This document shows positions 8,668-17,614 of a stretch of 64,000 nt of DNA, in pieces (position 1 is the first letter of the stretch; every line of letters starts with the position of its first letter). Source of the DNA: an uncultured Lachnospiraceae bacterium. GTDB taxonomy: Bacteria; Bacillota; Clostridia; Lachnospirales; Anaerotignaceae. The stretch is taken from contig CALWSU010000009.1 of assembly GCA_944384295.1 (NCBI GenBank), forward strand, positions 1-64,000, given 5' to 3'. The translations under genes were made by a program, and so were the position numbers. Under the pieces are notes generated by a model. That model was not told the origin of the DNA. It saw only the letters and a list, made by a program, of their open reading frames with translations, and ran no database searches.

Positions 8668-10896
8668 ATGATTACCATTAAACACTTAAATGAACTTTTC
8701 CAAATCATCAACGGGGAGCATGCCGACCCCCATGCCGTGCTTGGTATGCACGAAGTGGAAGAAAACGGTACCAAATGCGTGGTTGCCAGAGCATTTATCC
8801 CCGGTGCGCAGACTGTCACTGTCGTAGACGCGGCAAGTCGGCGCTTCAAATATCCTATGGAACGTATCCATGAGGATGGATTTTTTGAAGTCATCATTCC
8901 AGATCGTACCGAATGGTTCCGTTATCGTCTGGAATGCACAGACTATCAAGGCAACAGTTGGCATACATATGATCCTTATGCCTTCCAGCCTACCATATCA
9001 GAATATGACCGCTATTTGTTCGGTGCAGGGAATCATTATAATATTTATGAAAAACTGGGTGCGCATTTGATGACATTTGAAGGCGCAAAAGGCGTATCTT
9101 TCGCTGTTTGGGCACCCAATGCCAAAAGTGTCAGCGTCATCGGCAATTTCAATGGCTGGGATACACGCAGACACCCCATGCGTTTGTTGGGCAATTCCGG
9201 CATTTGGGAATTGTTTATCCCCGGTCTTGCAGCTATGGATCAGTATAAATTCCATATCGTACAGTCCACAGGGCGTCATGTAGACAAATGCGACCCTTAT
9301 GCATTCTATTCCCAATTGCGTCCCGAAACAGCATCTGTGATTTTCCCAATTGGACGCTATAAATGGAAAGATAAAAAATGGATGACCGCGCGCAAGAAAA
9401 ATAATGTCTATACTGCGCCTATGAATATTTATGAAGTGCATTTAGGCTCTTGGATGCGTGTGCCAGAAGAAGAAAATCGTTTCTTGACTTACACAGAATT
9501 GGCAGACAAGCTGGTATCTTATGTCAAAGAAATGGGCTTTAGCCATATTGAATTGCTTCCTGTGGAAGAACACCCCTTTGATGGCAGTTGGGGCTATCAA
9601 GTAACTGGTTATTTCGCACCAACCAGCCGTTATGGCACACCAGCAATGTTCAAAGAATTTATTGATACTTGCCATCAAAATGGCATTGGTGTCATTTTGG
9701 ACTGGGTACCCGCACATTTCCCAAAAGACGATTTTGGTTTGGGACGTTTTGACGGTACCGCACTGTATGAACATCAAGACCCACGTCGCGGCGAACATCT
9801 GCAATGGGGCACTTATATCTTTAACTATGGCAGAAAAGAAGTCAGCAACTTCTTGATTTCCAATGCCCTGTTCTGGTTAGATGAATACCATATTGATGGT
9901 TTGCGTGTAGATGCCGTTGCTTCCATGCTGTATTTAGACTTTGGTAAAAATGAAGGCGAATGGGCACCCAATGAATATGGCGGCAGAGAAAATATAGAAG
10001 CGGTAGAATTTATCAAACATATGAATTCCATCATTTCCGAACGTCTGCCTGGCACCATGATGATTGCCGAAGAATCGACTTCTTGGGAAGGCGTGACAAA
10101 GGGTGTCAAAGACAACGGGCTTGGTTTTACCATGAAATGGAATATGGGTTGGATGAATGACTTCCTATTTTATATCAAAAAAGACCCCATTTATCGTAAG
10201 TACCACCATAACAATTTGACATTCGGTATGGCATACAACTATTCAGAAAACTTTGTTTTGGTATTGTCCCATGATGAAGTGGTACATGAAAAAAGCGCTA
10301 TGATTGGTAAAATGCCAGGAGATTTGTGGCAAAAATATGCAAATCTGCGTTTGTCTTATGGCTTTATGTATGGACACCCCGGCAAAAAATTATTGTTTAT
10401 GGGTGGGGAATTTGCCCAGTTCAATGAATGGTCAGAAGCACGCAGCTTGGATTGGCATTTATTGCAATATAAAGACCATCAGCAAATGCAGCATTATATG
10501 AACGCGCTGAATCATTTGTACTTAAGCGAAAGCGCATTTTGGGAAAAAGATTATGACCCACATGGTTTTACATGGATTGAATGTGACGATGCGGATTCCT
10601 CTGTGGTTTCCTTTATCCGTCGCAGTGAAGACAAGGAATTGTACTTTATTTGCAATTTCACACCAGAGACTTATCAAGACTTCCGTGTAGGCGTACCATT
10701 TGCCGGCAGCTATCGCGAAATCTTCAACAGTGACGCAGAAGAATTTGGCGGCAGTGGTGTCATCAATAAAAAAGCGGTCGACAGCGAAAAAATGCCATGG
10801 AACCGTTATCAAAACAGCATTCGTATCAAAGTACCACCTTTGGGTATGGTGGTTTTGGAACAAGAAATCATTCCAGAAGATAAAAATAAGAAATAA
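8668..10896 (+). CDS. glgB: 1,4-alpha-glucan (glycogen) branching enzyme
   Basis: The 742-residue protein moves alpha-1,4-glucan segments to alpha-1,6 branch points. An N-terminal domain and a CBM48 domain (FNGWDTRRHPM) precede the GH13 barrel. Catalytic residues are visible: the nucleophile Asp in DGLRVDAVASMLY, the acid Glu in MIAEESTSW, and the transition-state Asp in LSHDEVVHEK. The ATG at 8668 fits the family N-terminus (MITIKHLNEL) and follows AAAGGGGATG; an upstream in-frame TTG at 8461 would add 69 unlike residues and is rejected. No other glg gene is adjacent, so glgB is an orphan here. Confidence 0.97.
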   Translation: MITIKHLNELFQIINGEHADPHAVLGMHEVEENGTKCVVARAFIPGAQTVTVVDAASRRFKYPMERIHEDGFFEVIIPDRTEWFRYRLECTDYQGNSWHTYDPYAFQPTISEYDRYLFGAGNHYNIYEKLGAHLMTFEGAKGVSFAVWAPNAKSVSVIGNFNGWDTRRHPMRLLGNSGIWELFIPGLAAMDQYKFHIVQSTGRHVDKCDPYAFYSQLRPETASVIFPIGRYKWKDKKWMTARKKNNVYTAPMNIYEVHLGSWMRVPEEENRFLTYTELADKLVSYVKEMGFSHIELLPVEEHPFDGSWGYQVTGYFAPTSRYGTPAMFKEFIDTCHQNGIGVILDWVPAHFPKDDFGLGRFDGTALYEHQDPRRGEHLQWGTYIFNYGRKEVSNFLISNALFWLDEYHIDGLRVDAVASMLYLDFGKNEGEWAPNEYGGRENIEAVEFIKHMNSIISERLPGTMMIAEESTSWEGVTKGVKDNGLGFTMKWNMGWMNDFLFYIKKDPIYRKYHHNNLTFGMAYNYSENFVLVLSHDEVVHEKSAMIGKMPGDLWQKYANLRLSYGFMYGHPGKKLLFMGGEFAQFNEWSEARSLDWHLLQYKDHQQMQHYMNALNHLYLSESAFWEKDYDPHGFTWIECDDADSSVVSFIRRSEDKELYFICNFTPETYQDFRVGVPFAGSYREIFNSDAEEFGGSGVINKKAVDSEKMPWNRYQNSIRIKVPPLGMVVLEQEIIPEDKNKK

Positions 10897-10907
10897 ACAT
10901 AACTCTA

Positions 10908-10947
10908 ACACGTTTTGCAGCGTTTTTTCCTGCAAAACGTGTTTTTG
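10908..10947 (+). terminator. Terminator of glgB
   Basis: A 13-bp perfect stem, ACACGTTTTGCAG (10908-10920) with CTGCAAAACGTGT (10930-10942), is followed by TTTT. It lies 11 bp past the stop codon. Confidence 0.92.
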
Positions 10948-11116
10948 TATTACCCAATTTTTCTCCAATTTGTCTGCTATTTGGAGCGATAGTTCCATTG
11001 TGATTTTCAAATTTTTTCCAAAGAGGTATCCGCACTTTTTCCCGCTTTTGCCCGATAAAAACAGCCTCTCTCTTTTGCTAAAAATGAAAAAAGGCGCATA
11101 AAGACGTTATTTTTTA

Positions 11117-11195
11117 TTGACGGCTGGTGTGTTTTTGTGTATAATTCTATGATGTACGGTAAGCGGAACGCTTCTTAACGCTTCTTACATCGTAC
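11117..11195 (+). promoter_or_regulatory. rpsU promoter and leader hairpin
   Basis: TTGACG (11117-11122) and TATAAT (11140-11145) are 17 bp apart. The transcript would begin with a dyad: TGTACG near 11154 pairs with CGTACA near 11190, enclosing GTAAG and CTTAC arms and the direct repeat AACGCTTCTTA. The hairpin ends about 30 nt before the rpsU ribosome binding site and could serve autoregulation, which is inference. Confidence 0.75.
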
Positions 11196-11226
11196 ACGAA
11201 TCTCGCATCTGGAGGGAGGGAAATTC

Positions 11227-11403
11227 ATGTCAGAGGTAAAAGTTAAAGAAAATGAATCCTTAGACAGCGCACTGCGTCGTTTCAAAAGAACATGTGCTAG
11301 AGATGGCATCATGGGCGAAGTACGCAAAAGAGAGCATTATGACAAACCCAGCGTAAAACGCAAAAAGAAATCCGAAGCTGCTAGAAAACGTAAATTCAAA
11401 TAA
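11227..11403 (+). CDS. rpsU: 30S ribosomal protein S21
   Basis: A short 58-residue, strongly basic protein (begins [20 protein letters not shown], ends ARKRKFK) with the typical S21 pattern [11 protein letters not shown]...G...E.RKREHY.KPS.KRKKKS. It is part of the small ribosomal subunit and is needed for initiation on many mRNAs. A very strong GGAGGGAGGG site precedes the ATG. It is followed by yqeY after 27 bp, the same order as in Bacillus. Confidence 0.97.
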   Translation: MSEVKVKENESLDSALRRFKRTCARDGIMGEVRKREHYDKPSVKRKKKSEAARKRKFK

Positions 11404-11430
11404 TTTTTTGCACAAAGGGATTGATGGTTT

Positions 11431-11880
11431 ATGTCATTAAAAGATGTGCTCTTTGCTGATCTGAAAACCGCTATGAAAGAAAAAGATGCCGTTCGCAAAG
11501 ATACGGTACAGCTTATTCGTTCTGGTATTTTGCAGATCGAAAAAGACAAGAAAATTGAATTGGACGACGAAGGCGTGATCGATGTCATTGCCAAACAGCT
11601 GAAAAGCCGTCGTGACGCTCTGCCAGAATATGAAAAAAGCGGCAGACAAGATTTAATTGAAAAATTAAACAAAGAAATCGAAATTTTATTGGGTTACCTT
11701 CCAGAGCAGTTAAGTGAAGAAGAAATTCAAGCGATTGTAGAAGCTGCTGTAGCAGAAAGCGGTGCAGCTACCATGAAAGACATGGGAAAAGTGATGGCGA
11801 TTGTGACACCAAAAGTCAAAGGTCGCGCAGATAATAAGGTCGTGGGTAATTTTGTAAAGAAAATGCTCCAAGGCAAATAA
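11431..11880 (+). CDS. yqeY: GatB/YqeY domain protein
   Basis: A 149-residue helical protein matching the YqeY family, which resembles the C-terminal tRNA-binding domain of GatB but stands alone. It has the usual opening (LKDVLFADLKTAMKEKDAVR), the central LGYLPEQLSEEEI and the ending KGRADNKVVGNFVKKML. The function is probably related to tRNA but is unproven. It is co-transcribed with rpsU. Confidence 0.95.
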   Translation: MSLKDVLFADLKTAMKEKDAVRKDTVQLIRSGILQIEKDKKIELDDEGVIDVIAKQLKSRRDALPEYEKSGRQDLIEKLNKEIEILLGYLPEQLSEEEIQAIVEAAVAESGAATMKDMGKVMAIVTPKVKGRADNKVVGNFVKKMLQGK

Positions 11881-11893
11881 AATCAGAGATTCT

Positions 11894-11928
11894 AAAAGCT
11901 ATCCATATAGTTTGGATAGCTTTTTTTA
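11894..11928 (+). terminator. Terminator of rpsU-yqeY
   Basis: Stem AAAAGCTATCC (11894-11904) pairs with GGATAGCTTTT (11914-11924), followed by T residues, just past the stop codon. Confidence 0.92.
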
Positions 11929-12161
11929 TGCTTAATTCTTCTTATGCGCTTCATGCTATTGTTGCTTTTTCGTTTTGACACAAATCATGCTACCCCATCC
12001 ACATATATCCACATATATCAACATATACCTACATACACTAACATACAAATATACCATAAGTATACAATATTTATACATCTATATACAAATCCAGACTGTT
12101 CTTCCCTATACTTTCTTTCGCATCATGCACGATATATTACTATTTTTTGCATAAAATACAC
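11929..12161. other. Intergenic AT-rich low-complexity DNA
   Basis: From 12000 to 12085 the sequence is an irregular run of ACATAYA-type words (ACATATATC, ACATATACC, ACATACAC). I see no gene or recognised RNA. The importer promoter follows at 12162. Confidence 0.5.
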
Positions 12162-12189
12162 TTGACTTTTCAAAAAGAATGTCTATAAT
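12162..12189 (+). promoter_or_regulatory. Promoter of the TrpXYZ-type importer
   Basis: TTGACT (12162-12167) and TATAAT (12184-12189) are 16 bp apart, about 90 bp upstream of the binding-protein gene. Confidence 0.75.
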
Positions 12190-12282
12190 TTACTTTATCA
12201 AGTTACAGCATAACCGCGTGTGTGTACGAAAGTATGGCACGCACATTTTATTTTTTAGCTATGTTAGAGGGAGTGTATGACA

Positions 12283-13317
12283 ATGAAAAAACAAATCCGT
12301 ATTTTTGCTGCCGCTGCCATGGCAGCCATGATGTGCGCATTGAGTGCCTGCGGCACCAGTTCAGAAACCACAGAGCCTACCGAAAGTGATAACACAGCCG
12401 TAGAAAATGAAACAGCCGAAAATGGTGATACTGTCTATACGGTTGGTATCATTCAACAAATGGAACACGCCGCTTTAGACGAAGCAACACGCGGTTTCCA
12501 AGATACTCTCAAAGAAAAGCTAGGTGACCAAGTCGTTTTTGACTATCAAAACGCACAAGGCGAACAAACCAACTGTGCTACTATCTCTACAAAATTTGTA
12601 TCGGATGATGTAGATTTGATTATGGCAAATGCAACAACTGCATTGCAATCCGCAGCCGCTGCTACGGGCGATATTCCCATTGTTGGTACTTCTGTAACCG
12701 ACTATGTGACCGCTGGTGTGGTACAATCCAATGATACACCTGGATATAATGTGACAGGTGTATCTGACTTGGCACCCGTTGACCAACAGATTGCACTGCT
12801 GCAAAAACTCGTACCAGATGCACAAAAAGTTGCTATTGTATATTGCAGTGCAGAACCAAACTCTCTGTTCCAATCTGAATTGGCACAAGCAGAATTGGAC
12901 AAAGCCGGCATTGCTTGGGAAGAATTTACCGCAGCAGATTCTAACGAAATCCAAGCCGTTATCACAAACGCAATCACTGATTGCGACGTGGTATATATCC
13001 CAACCGATAACACAATGGCAAATAACATGGAAATCATCAAAAATGTGACCGTTCCTGCAAAAATTCCCGTTATCTGCGGCGAAGAAAATATGTGTGGTGT
13101 TGGCGGTCTGGCTACATTGAGCATCAGTTATTATGAATTGGGCTGCAAAGCAGGCGAAATGGCTTATGAAATTTTAGTCAATGGCGCAGACCCTGCAACA
13201 ACACCGATTGCTTATGTATCTGATGATATCACACCAAAATATAATGCAGAAATCGCAGCAGAACTGGGCATGACAATGCCAGAAGATATGGTAGCGATTG
13301 AAACACAGACTGAATAA
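12283..13317 (+). CDS. ABC transporter substrate-binding lipoprotein (TrpX-like)
   Basis: A 344-residue protein with a lipoprotein signal (MKKQIRIFAAAAMAAMMCAL, then the lipobox LSAC) followed by an acidic Ser/Thr/Glu linker. The body matches the ABC_sub_bind family (VYTVGIIQQMEHAALDEA; PIVGTSVTDYV; YIPTDNTMANN). This family feeds BPD_transp_2-type permeases and is predicted in Firmicutes to import tryptophan, tyrosine or related solutes; the ligand here is not established. Two ATG codons lie 6 bp apart; I prefer 12283, which is better spaced from GAGGGAG. It is the first gene of a three-gene operon. Confidence 0.9.
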   Translation: MKKQIRIFAAAAMAAMMCALSACGTSSETTEPTESDNTAVENETAENGDTVYTVGIIQQMEHAALDEATRGFQDTLKEKLGDQVVFDYQNAQGEQTNCATISTKFVSDDVDLIMANATTALQSAAAATGDIPIVGTSVTDYVTAGVVQSNDTPGYNVTGVSDLAPVDQQIALLQKLVPDAQKVAIVYCSAEPNSLFQSELAQAELDKAGIAWEEFTAADSNEIQAVITNAITDCDVVYIPTDNTMANNMEIIKNVTVPAKIPVICGEENMCGVGGLATLSISYYELGCKAGEMAYEILVNGADPATTPIAYVSDDITPKYNAEIAAELGMTMPEDMVAIETQTE

Positions 13318-13370
13318 AAACAAATCATAATAAATAATACAAACAACAAAAGAATAGATCGTATCTTGTT

Positions 13371-13393
13371 AGGTGTCGGATTTTCCGACACCT
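13371..13393 (+). other. Perfect intercistronic hairpin
   Basis: AGGTGTCGGA-TTT-TCCGACACCT is a 10-bp perfect stem between the binding-protein and permease genes. No T-run follows, so it is more likely an RNA-stability or partial attenuation element that raises binding-protein levels. Its GGTGTCG core matches the GTCGA hairpin repeats at 6004 and 15221. Confidence 0.65.
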
Positions 13394-13475
13394 ATCTCTT
13401 ACAAATACCTTGTCAGACTTCTTATATGTTGTAGTTGTTTTTTTGAAATTTCATTTTGATAAAGGAGGTTTCCTT

Positions 13476-14372
13476 GTGAACATTATGAATTTGATACAGG
13501 CGCTCCCCGGCTCCATCGCACAGGGACTCATTTGGGGCATTATGGCAATTGGCGTCTATATTACATACAAACTTTTAGACTATGCAGACTTAACGGTCGA
13601 TGGGAGCATTGGTACTGGCGGTGCGGTGGCGGTTGTGCTCATGCTTGCTGGTGTCAATCCCTATATTGCGTTGTTGTGCGCCGCGCTTGCGGGCGCTGTG
13701 GCTGGTTTGGTAACTGGCTTGTTTCATACAGCTTTTGGGATTCCGCCTATCCTTTCTGGTATTTTGACACAGCTTGGTCTATACTCTGTCAATATGCGTA
13801 TTATGGGCGCATCGAACAAAGCCATCAATGTCAATCAATATGATTTGATACTCAGTTTACGTGATATACCAAATGCCATACTGATTTCTGTTATATTTGT
13901 GATTGCAACCATTGCCATATTGTATTGGTTCTTTGGCACAGAAGTCGGACGCGCGATTCGTGCAACTGGGAATAATGAAAATATGTCCCGCGCGCAAGGC
14001 ATCAACACCAATATCATGAAAGTTTTCGGGCTGGTACTGTCCAATGCCTTGGTCGGTCTAGCTGGTGGATTATATGCACAATATCAAGGCAATGCAGATG
14101 TCAATATGGGACGCGGTGCCATCGTCATTGGTTTGGCTGCTGTTATCATTGGCGGCGTATTGTTCGGCAAAATCTTTCATAATTTCGCATTGCGTATGTG
14201 CAGTGTAGTATTTGGCGCAATCTTGTATTTTGTGGTCATTGCCGTTGTACTTTGGCTGGGACTGGAAACCACAGACCTCAAACTGATTAGTGCATTGATT
14301 GTTGCTTTGTTCTTGGCAGCGCCATATCTGAAAGGCAAACGCGCCATACGCCGCGCGAGAAAGGGGGCATAA
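13476..14372 (+). CDS. ABC transporter permease (BPD_transp_2, TrpY-like)
   Basis: A 298-residue multi-pass membrane protein with eight or more hydrophobic segments. Family motifs include ADLTVDGSIGTGGAVA near the N-terminus and NNENMSRAQGIN in the cytoplasmic coupling loop. It partners the lipoprotein before it and the ATPase after it. The start is a GTG at 13476 with an ideal AAAGGAGG at 7-bp spacing; the longer frame from 13410 reads through the ribosome binding site and is rejected. Confidence 0.93.
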   Translation: MNIMNLIQALPGSIAQGLIWGIMAIGVYITYKLLDYADLTVDGSIGTGGAVAVVLMLAGVNPYIALLCAALAGAVAGLVTGLFHTAFGIPPILSGILTQLGLYSVNMRIMGASNKAINVNQYDLILSLRDIPNAILISVIFVIATIAILYWFFGTEVGRAIRATGNNENMSRAQGINTNIMKVFGLVLSNALVGLAGGLYAQYQGNADVNMGRGAIVIGLAAVIIGGVLFGKIFHNFALRMCSVVFGAILYFVVIAVVLWLGLETTDLKLISALIVALFLAAPYLKGKRAIRRARKGA

Positions 14373-14374
14373 TC

Positions 14375-15169
14375 GTGTTAGAATTACGCGAAATTTATAA
14401 AACATTCAATCCCAACACCATCAACGAAAAACGCGCCTTAAACGGTTTGAATCTGAAACTGGAAGAAGGCGACTTTGTGACTGTTATTGGTGGCAATGGT
14501 GCCGGAAAATCCACAATGCTCAATGCGATTGCGGGCGCATGGCCTTTGGACAGCGGGCAAGTCATCATAGATGGGCAGGACGTCACGCGACTGGCAGATT
14601 ACAAGCGTGCCGCTTATCTGGGACGTGTATTTCAAGACCCTATGATGGGTACTGCCGCAGATATGGAAATCGAGGAAAACTTGGCAGCCGCTTACCGCAG
14701 AGGCACACGCCGCACACTACGTTGGGGGATTCGTGCGAAAGAAAGAGAAGAATACCGCAATTTATTACGTACTTTGGATTTGGGATTGGAAGACCGTCTG
14801 CGCTCAAAGGTTGGTCTGCTTTCCGGCGGACAGCGGCAAGCATTGACACTCTTGATGGCAACTTTGAAAAAACCAAAAGTATTGCTCCTAGACGAACATA
14901 CTGCCGCACTCGACCCCAAAACCGCCGCAAAGGTGCTGGAAATTTCCGACCGTATCATTTCCGAAAACCATCTGACTGCGCTTATGATTACACATAATAT
15001 GAAAGATGCCATTACTTACGGCAATCGTTTGATTATGATGAATAACGGACAAATCATACTTGATATTCGCGGGGAAGCAAAACAAAAATTAACTGTAGAT
15101 GACTTGTTGCACCAATTTTCATTGGCAAGCGGTAGCGAATTTGCAAACGACCGCGCGTTGTTGTCTTAA
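14375..15169 (+). CDS. ABC transporter ATP-binding protein (TrpZ-like)
   Basis: A 264-residue ATPase with Walker A GGNGAGKST, Q-loop VFQDP, signature LSGGQRQ, Walker B VLLLDEHTAAL and H-loop ITHN. It powers the adjacent permease. The GTG start at 14375 lies 3 bp past the permease stop behind AAAGGGGG, which indicates translational coupling. The D-loop histidine (DEHTAALD) replaces the more common DEPT. Confidence 0.95.
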   Translation: MLELREIYKTFNPNTINEKRALNGLNLKLEEGDFVTVIGGNGAGKSTMLNAIAGAWPLDSGQVIIDGQDVTRLADYKRAAYLGRVFQDPMMGTAADMEIEENLAAAYRRGTRRTLRWGIRAKEREEYRNLLRTLDLGLEDRLRSKVGLLSGGQRQALTLLMATLKKPKVLLLDEHTAALDPKTAAKVLEISDRIISENHLTALMITHNMKDAITYGNRLIMMNNGQIILDIRGEAKQKLTVDDLLHQFSLASGSEFANDRALLS

Positions 15170-15180
15170 ACCGAACTATA

Positions 15181-15218
15181 AAAAGAGTGTATCTCCTTTT
15201 TGTGGGATACACTCTTTT
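15181..15218 (+). terminator. Importer terminator interrupted by the MITE
   Basis: AAAAGAGTGTATC (15181-15193) pairs with GATACACTCTTTT (15206-15218). The T-tract is only four bases long before the left end of the MITE-like element; a run of TTTTTT reappears just past the element's right end at 15451. Confidence 0.8.
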
Positions 15219-15450
15219 CAGGGTGTCGAAAAAGTCGACACCCTGTCGTCAAAGGCTCATTTCATTCAAGCCTTTGACGAGTAGACAGAAGTATAAAGCA
15301 GGAGTTCCATCAGCTAAAAAGCCTTGAAACTCCTGCTTTTCCTCGTCGGAAATGAATTCCGACTGCGGATTCCAGTTGGGGAACTCTTCGTTTCCCAAAC
15401 CCTTCCGCGCGCTTGAAAAAAATATAAAATCTATTTTTTCGACAGTCTGA
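15218..15450. mobile_element. MITE-like non-coding element, 233 bp (copy B of the GTCGA repeat)
   Basis: Imperfect terminal inverted repeats frame the element. The left end, TCAGGGTGTCGAAAAAGTCGA (15218-15238), matches the complement of 15430-15450 at 17 of 21 positions. Inside are a perfect stem GGGTGTCGA/TCGACACCC (15221-15243), a second stem CGTCAAAGGCT/AGCCTTTGACG (15247-15279), and a third around CAGGAGTT/AACTCCTG (about 15299-15339). No transposase is encoded. T-runs on both sides could be a short target duplication. A related 70-bp segment lies at 6004. The call rests on structure only. Confidence 0.65.
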
Positions 15451-15462
15451 TTTTTTGTTATA

Positions 15463-17100
15463 TTATTGTGTATTGGGATTGCATACAATCCCCCACGCCG
15501 TATCTTCTGTACCATCTGCTAATGTCACTTTTTGATTGACCACAGCATACCCATCTAAAAATGTGGAAGCAGAGTCAAATACAGAAGCAATGACACGCTT
15601 TCCACTTTCATCTACATATCCATATTTCTTTGTGGTATCATCGAATACTGGGGCTAGACCTTCTGCCATATCTTCTTTCATTTCATATACTTCTTTTGAA
15701 ATCTCTCCTGTTTTGTCGTACCACATATTGATATTTGCTTGGTTTCCATTTGGCAACGCTATGCTTTGCTCCATTTGCAGCATATCTTTGTTTTTATTTT
15801 GTACAATCGCTGTCACATTTTCACATTGCCCAATGTGTTTGATTTTCTTTCCGTCTGTATCCATCAACCAAATCGTATCATTTTCACAGACAAACGCTGT
15901 CCCATCTACAAAAGGCGTACTCCATGTATACTGTGGTGGTATGACAATCTCTCCGCTTTGGTTGATATAGCCTCGTCCTGTTTCTGTGCGCACTTCTGCT
16001 AAACCTTCCGAAAAATCCATATAAATGGTATCTGTCAACGGTATGACAAATGTTCCGCTTTTGTCAATAAAACCATATTTCCTTTCTTCTATCCCCATAC
16101 GTACCTTTGCCAAACCTTCCGAAAATGGTTCCGCTTGGTCAAATTGCAGGGGGATACAAAGCTTTCCTGTCGTATCCACATAGCCGTACTTTCTCTTACC
16201 ATCTACCAGCCCTTGCACACGCGCCAAACCTTCTGAAAATGGTTCTATTTCTTCATATGGCAATGCAAACAATGTATTTCCATTTTTGTCAATCACAGAT
16301 TTTGTATTTTGGTCTGCATCAATGACAAAAAAACACCCTTCCCCTAAATACGAAATATGAAATACACTACCCGCTTCTAACGTCAGTATCGGTTGTCCTG
16401 TCTGGTCTAAAATAAAATATGTATTTTCTGAACCACCTAACAAAACGCCATCATTTTCATATGGATATGGAGATTTTGCCGCCAAAAAAAGCCCATCACC
16501 TATATTTTCTATGGCATCATATGCCTGTGTAGGTGCAAGCGTATAAACTGGTGCCGCGCCTTCACCCGAAAGAGTCAGTTTTTCTAAGTTTCGATTTGGC
16601 TGTATACCATATTCTATCAGTTGCAATTTGGCTTGTTTGGTATTGCTGTCCCATGTGATGGCGTTTTCCTCTATCTGATACCCACATGATTGTAATATCG
16701 CACCCCAGTTGCGCAATGGCACAAACAGCCGTCCCTCTTTGACTTCCATTTGACCAGAAACAGCAATATTTTTCCCATTATGCTGGATTTGATTTTTTGT
16801 GACATCAAATGTCACAACATGCGCTCCCAGCATACCTGTTCCTATTCCGCTTTCTGCATCCCAATGTATAATGGCATCTTCTGAGATTGCAGAAAAAAAC
16901 GTCCGCATTGGAAGCATCACATACCCATCTTTGAGATAGATTGCAACATCTAAAGGCTGTGCTACACCGTTTTTTGTAAAGTTTGTAGTTCCTACCTGTG
17001 CCGTAAATGTATGGGTTTGTGTTGTGATTTCAGCCCCCCAAACAGGCACACTGCACAGCAAAAACACACTAGACAACAGCATACAAATTCCTTTTTTCAT
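15463..17100 (-). CDS. Secreted WG-repeat protein with copper-amine-oxidase-like stalk domain
   Basis: A 545-residue protein with a signal peptide (MKKGICMLLSSVFLLCSVPV, cleaved near WGA-E). Residues about 25-165 resemble the copper amine oxidase N-terminal-like domain, a structural module in Firmicute surface proteins (MLPMRTFFSAI; FVPLRNWGAIL). From about residue 230 onward there are repeated WG-type units, each with YGYVD or YGFIDKSG followed by FSEGLA(K/E)V. I see no enzyme motif; it is probably a cell-surface or envelope binding protein. The start at 17100 follows AAAGGAGGGG. Confidence 0.85.
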   Translation of the reverse strand: MKKGICMLLSSVFLLCSVPVWGAEITTQTHTFTAQVGTTNFTKNGVAQPLDVAIYLKDGYVMLPMRTFFSAISEDAIIHWDAESGIGTGMLGAHVVTFDVTKNQIQHNGKNIAVSGQMEVKEGRLFVPLRNWGAILQSCGYQIEENAITWDSNTKQAKLQLIEYGIQPNRNLEKLTLSGEGAAPVYTLAPTQAYDAIENIGDGLFLAAKSPYPYENDGVLLGGSENTYFILDQTGQPILTLEAGSVFHISYLGEGCFFVIDADQNTKSVIDKNGNTLFALPYEEIEPFSEGLARVQGLVDGKRKYGYVDTTGKLCIPLQFDQAEPFSEGLAKVRMGIEERKYGFIDKSGTFVIPLTDTIYMDFSEGLAEVRTETGRGYINQSGEIVIPPQYTWSTPFVDGTAFVCENDTIWLMDTDGKKIKHIGQCENVTAIVQNKNKDMLQMEQSIALPNGNQANINMWYDKTGEISKEVYEMKEDMAEGLAPVFDDTTKKYGYVDESGKRVIASVFDSASTFLDGYAVVNQKVTLADGTEDTAWGIVCNPNTQ

Positions 17101-17320
17101 CTCATTCCCCTCCTTTGCCAGATACATCAATCCTTCTATTTCTTATTGGTATCGTACAATACTGTAAAAACGAGGTCAATGTCAAATATACCAAATATAT
17201 GAAATATAAAAAGTTAGGTTTGCACAATTTTCCTTTGCTTGTGGCTTTCGGGTATGTCAAATCTCTTTTGTGCATAAGTATAAAAGAAGCGTAACACTCA
17301 CAGAAAGGAGGGGAAATATC

Positions 17321-17584
17321 TTGCAGCTTGGCAAACAAATCGGGCAAAAACTGGATTTGCCCAAAGAAATTGTATGGGATTTGCCCCTCATCTCTATGAT
17401 TGGACAGGAGGAGCTGACCATAGAAAACCATAAAGGGCTGATGGAATACGCCCCAGATACCATACGTATTGGCACAGGCAAAGCCAGCTTGTGCATACAT
17501 GGCGAAGAAATGACACTCAAACAAATGTCATCAGATAGTATTGTGATACAAGGCAAAATACACACTTTGGAATTTTGCAAATAA
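17321..17584 (+). CDS. yqfC: Sporulation protein YqfC
   Basis: An 87-residue protein of the YabP/YqfC family. Recognisable blocks are KLDLPKEIVWDLPLISMIG, then ENHKGLMEY and a GKIHTLEF ending. YqfC is expressed in the mother cell in Bacillus. The start is a TTG at 17321, because AAAGGAGGGG lies inside the longer frame and 7-9 bp ahead of this codon. It heads the yqfC-yqfD-phoH run. Confidence 0.9.
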   Translation: MQLGKQIGQKLDLPKEIVWDLPLISMIGQEELTIENHKGLMEYAPDTIRIGTGKASLCIHGEEMTLKQMSSDSIVIQGKIHTLEFCK

Positions 17585-17614
17585 AAAAATTGTAAGAAAG
17601 GCGGGAATGGGATT

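Noticed and set aside
12000-12085. Tandem repeat array in the importer's upstream region
   Set aside because: The ACATAYA words are irregular in length and sequence; this is low-complexity AT-rich DNA rather than a defined array.
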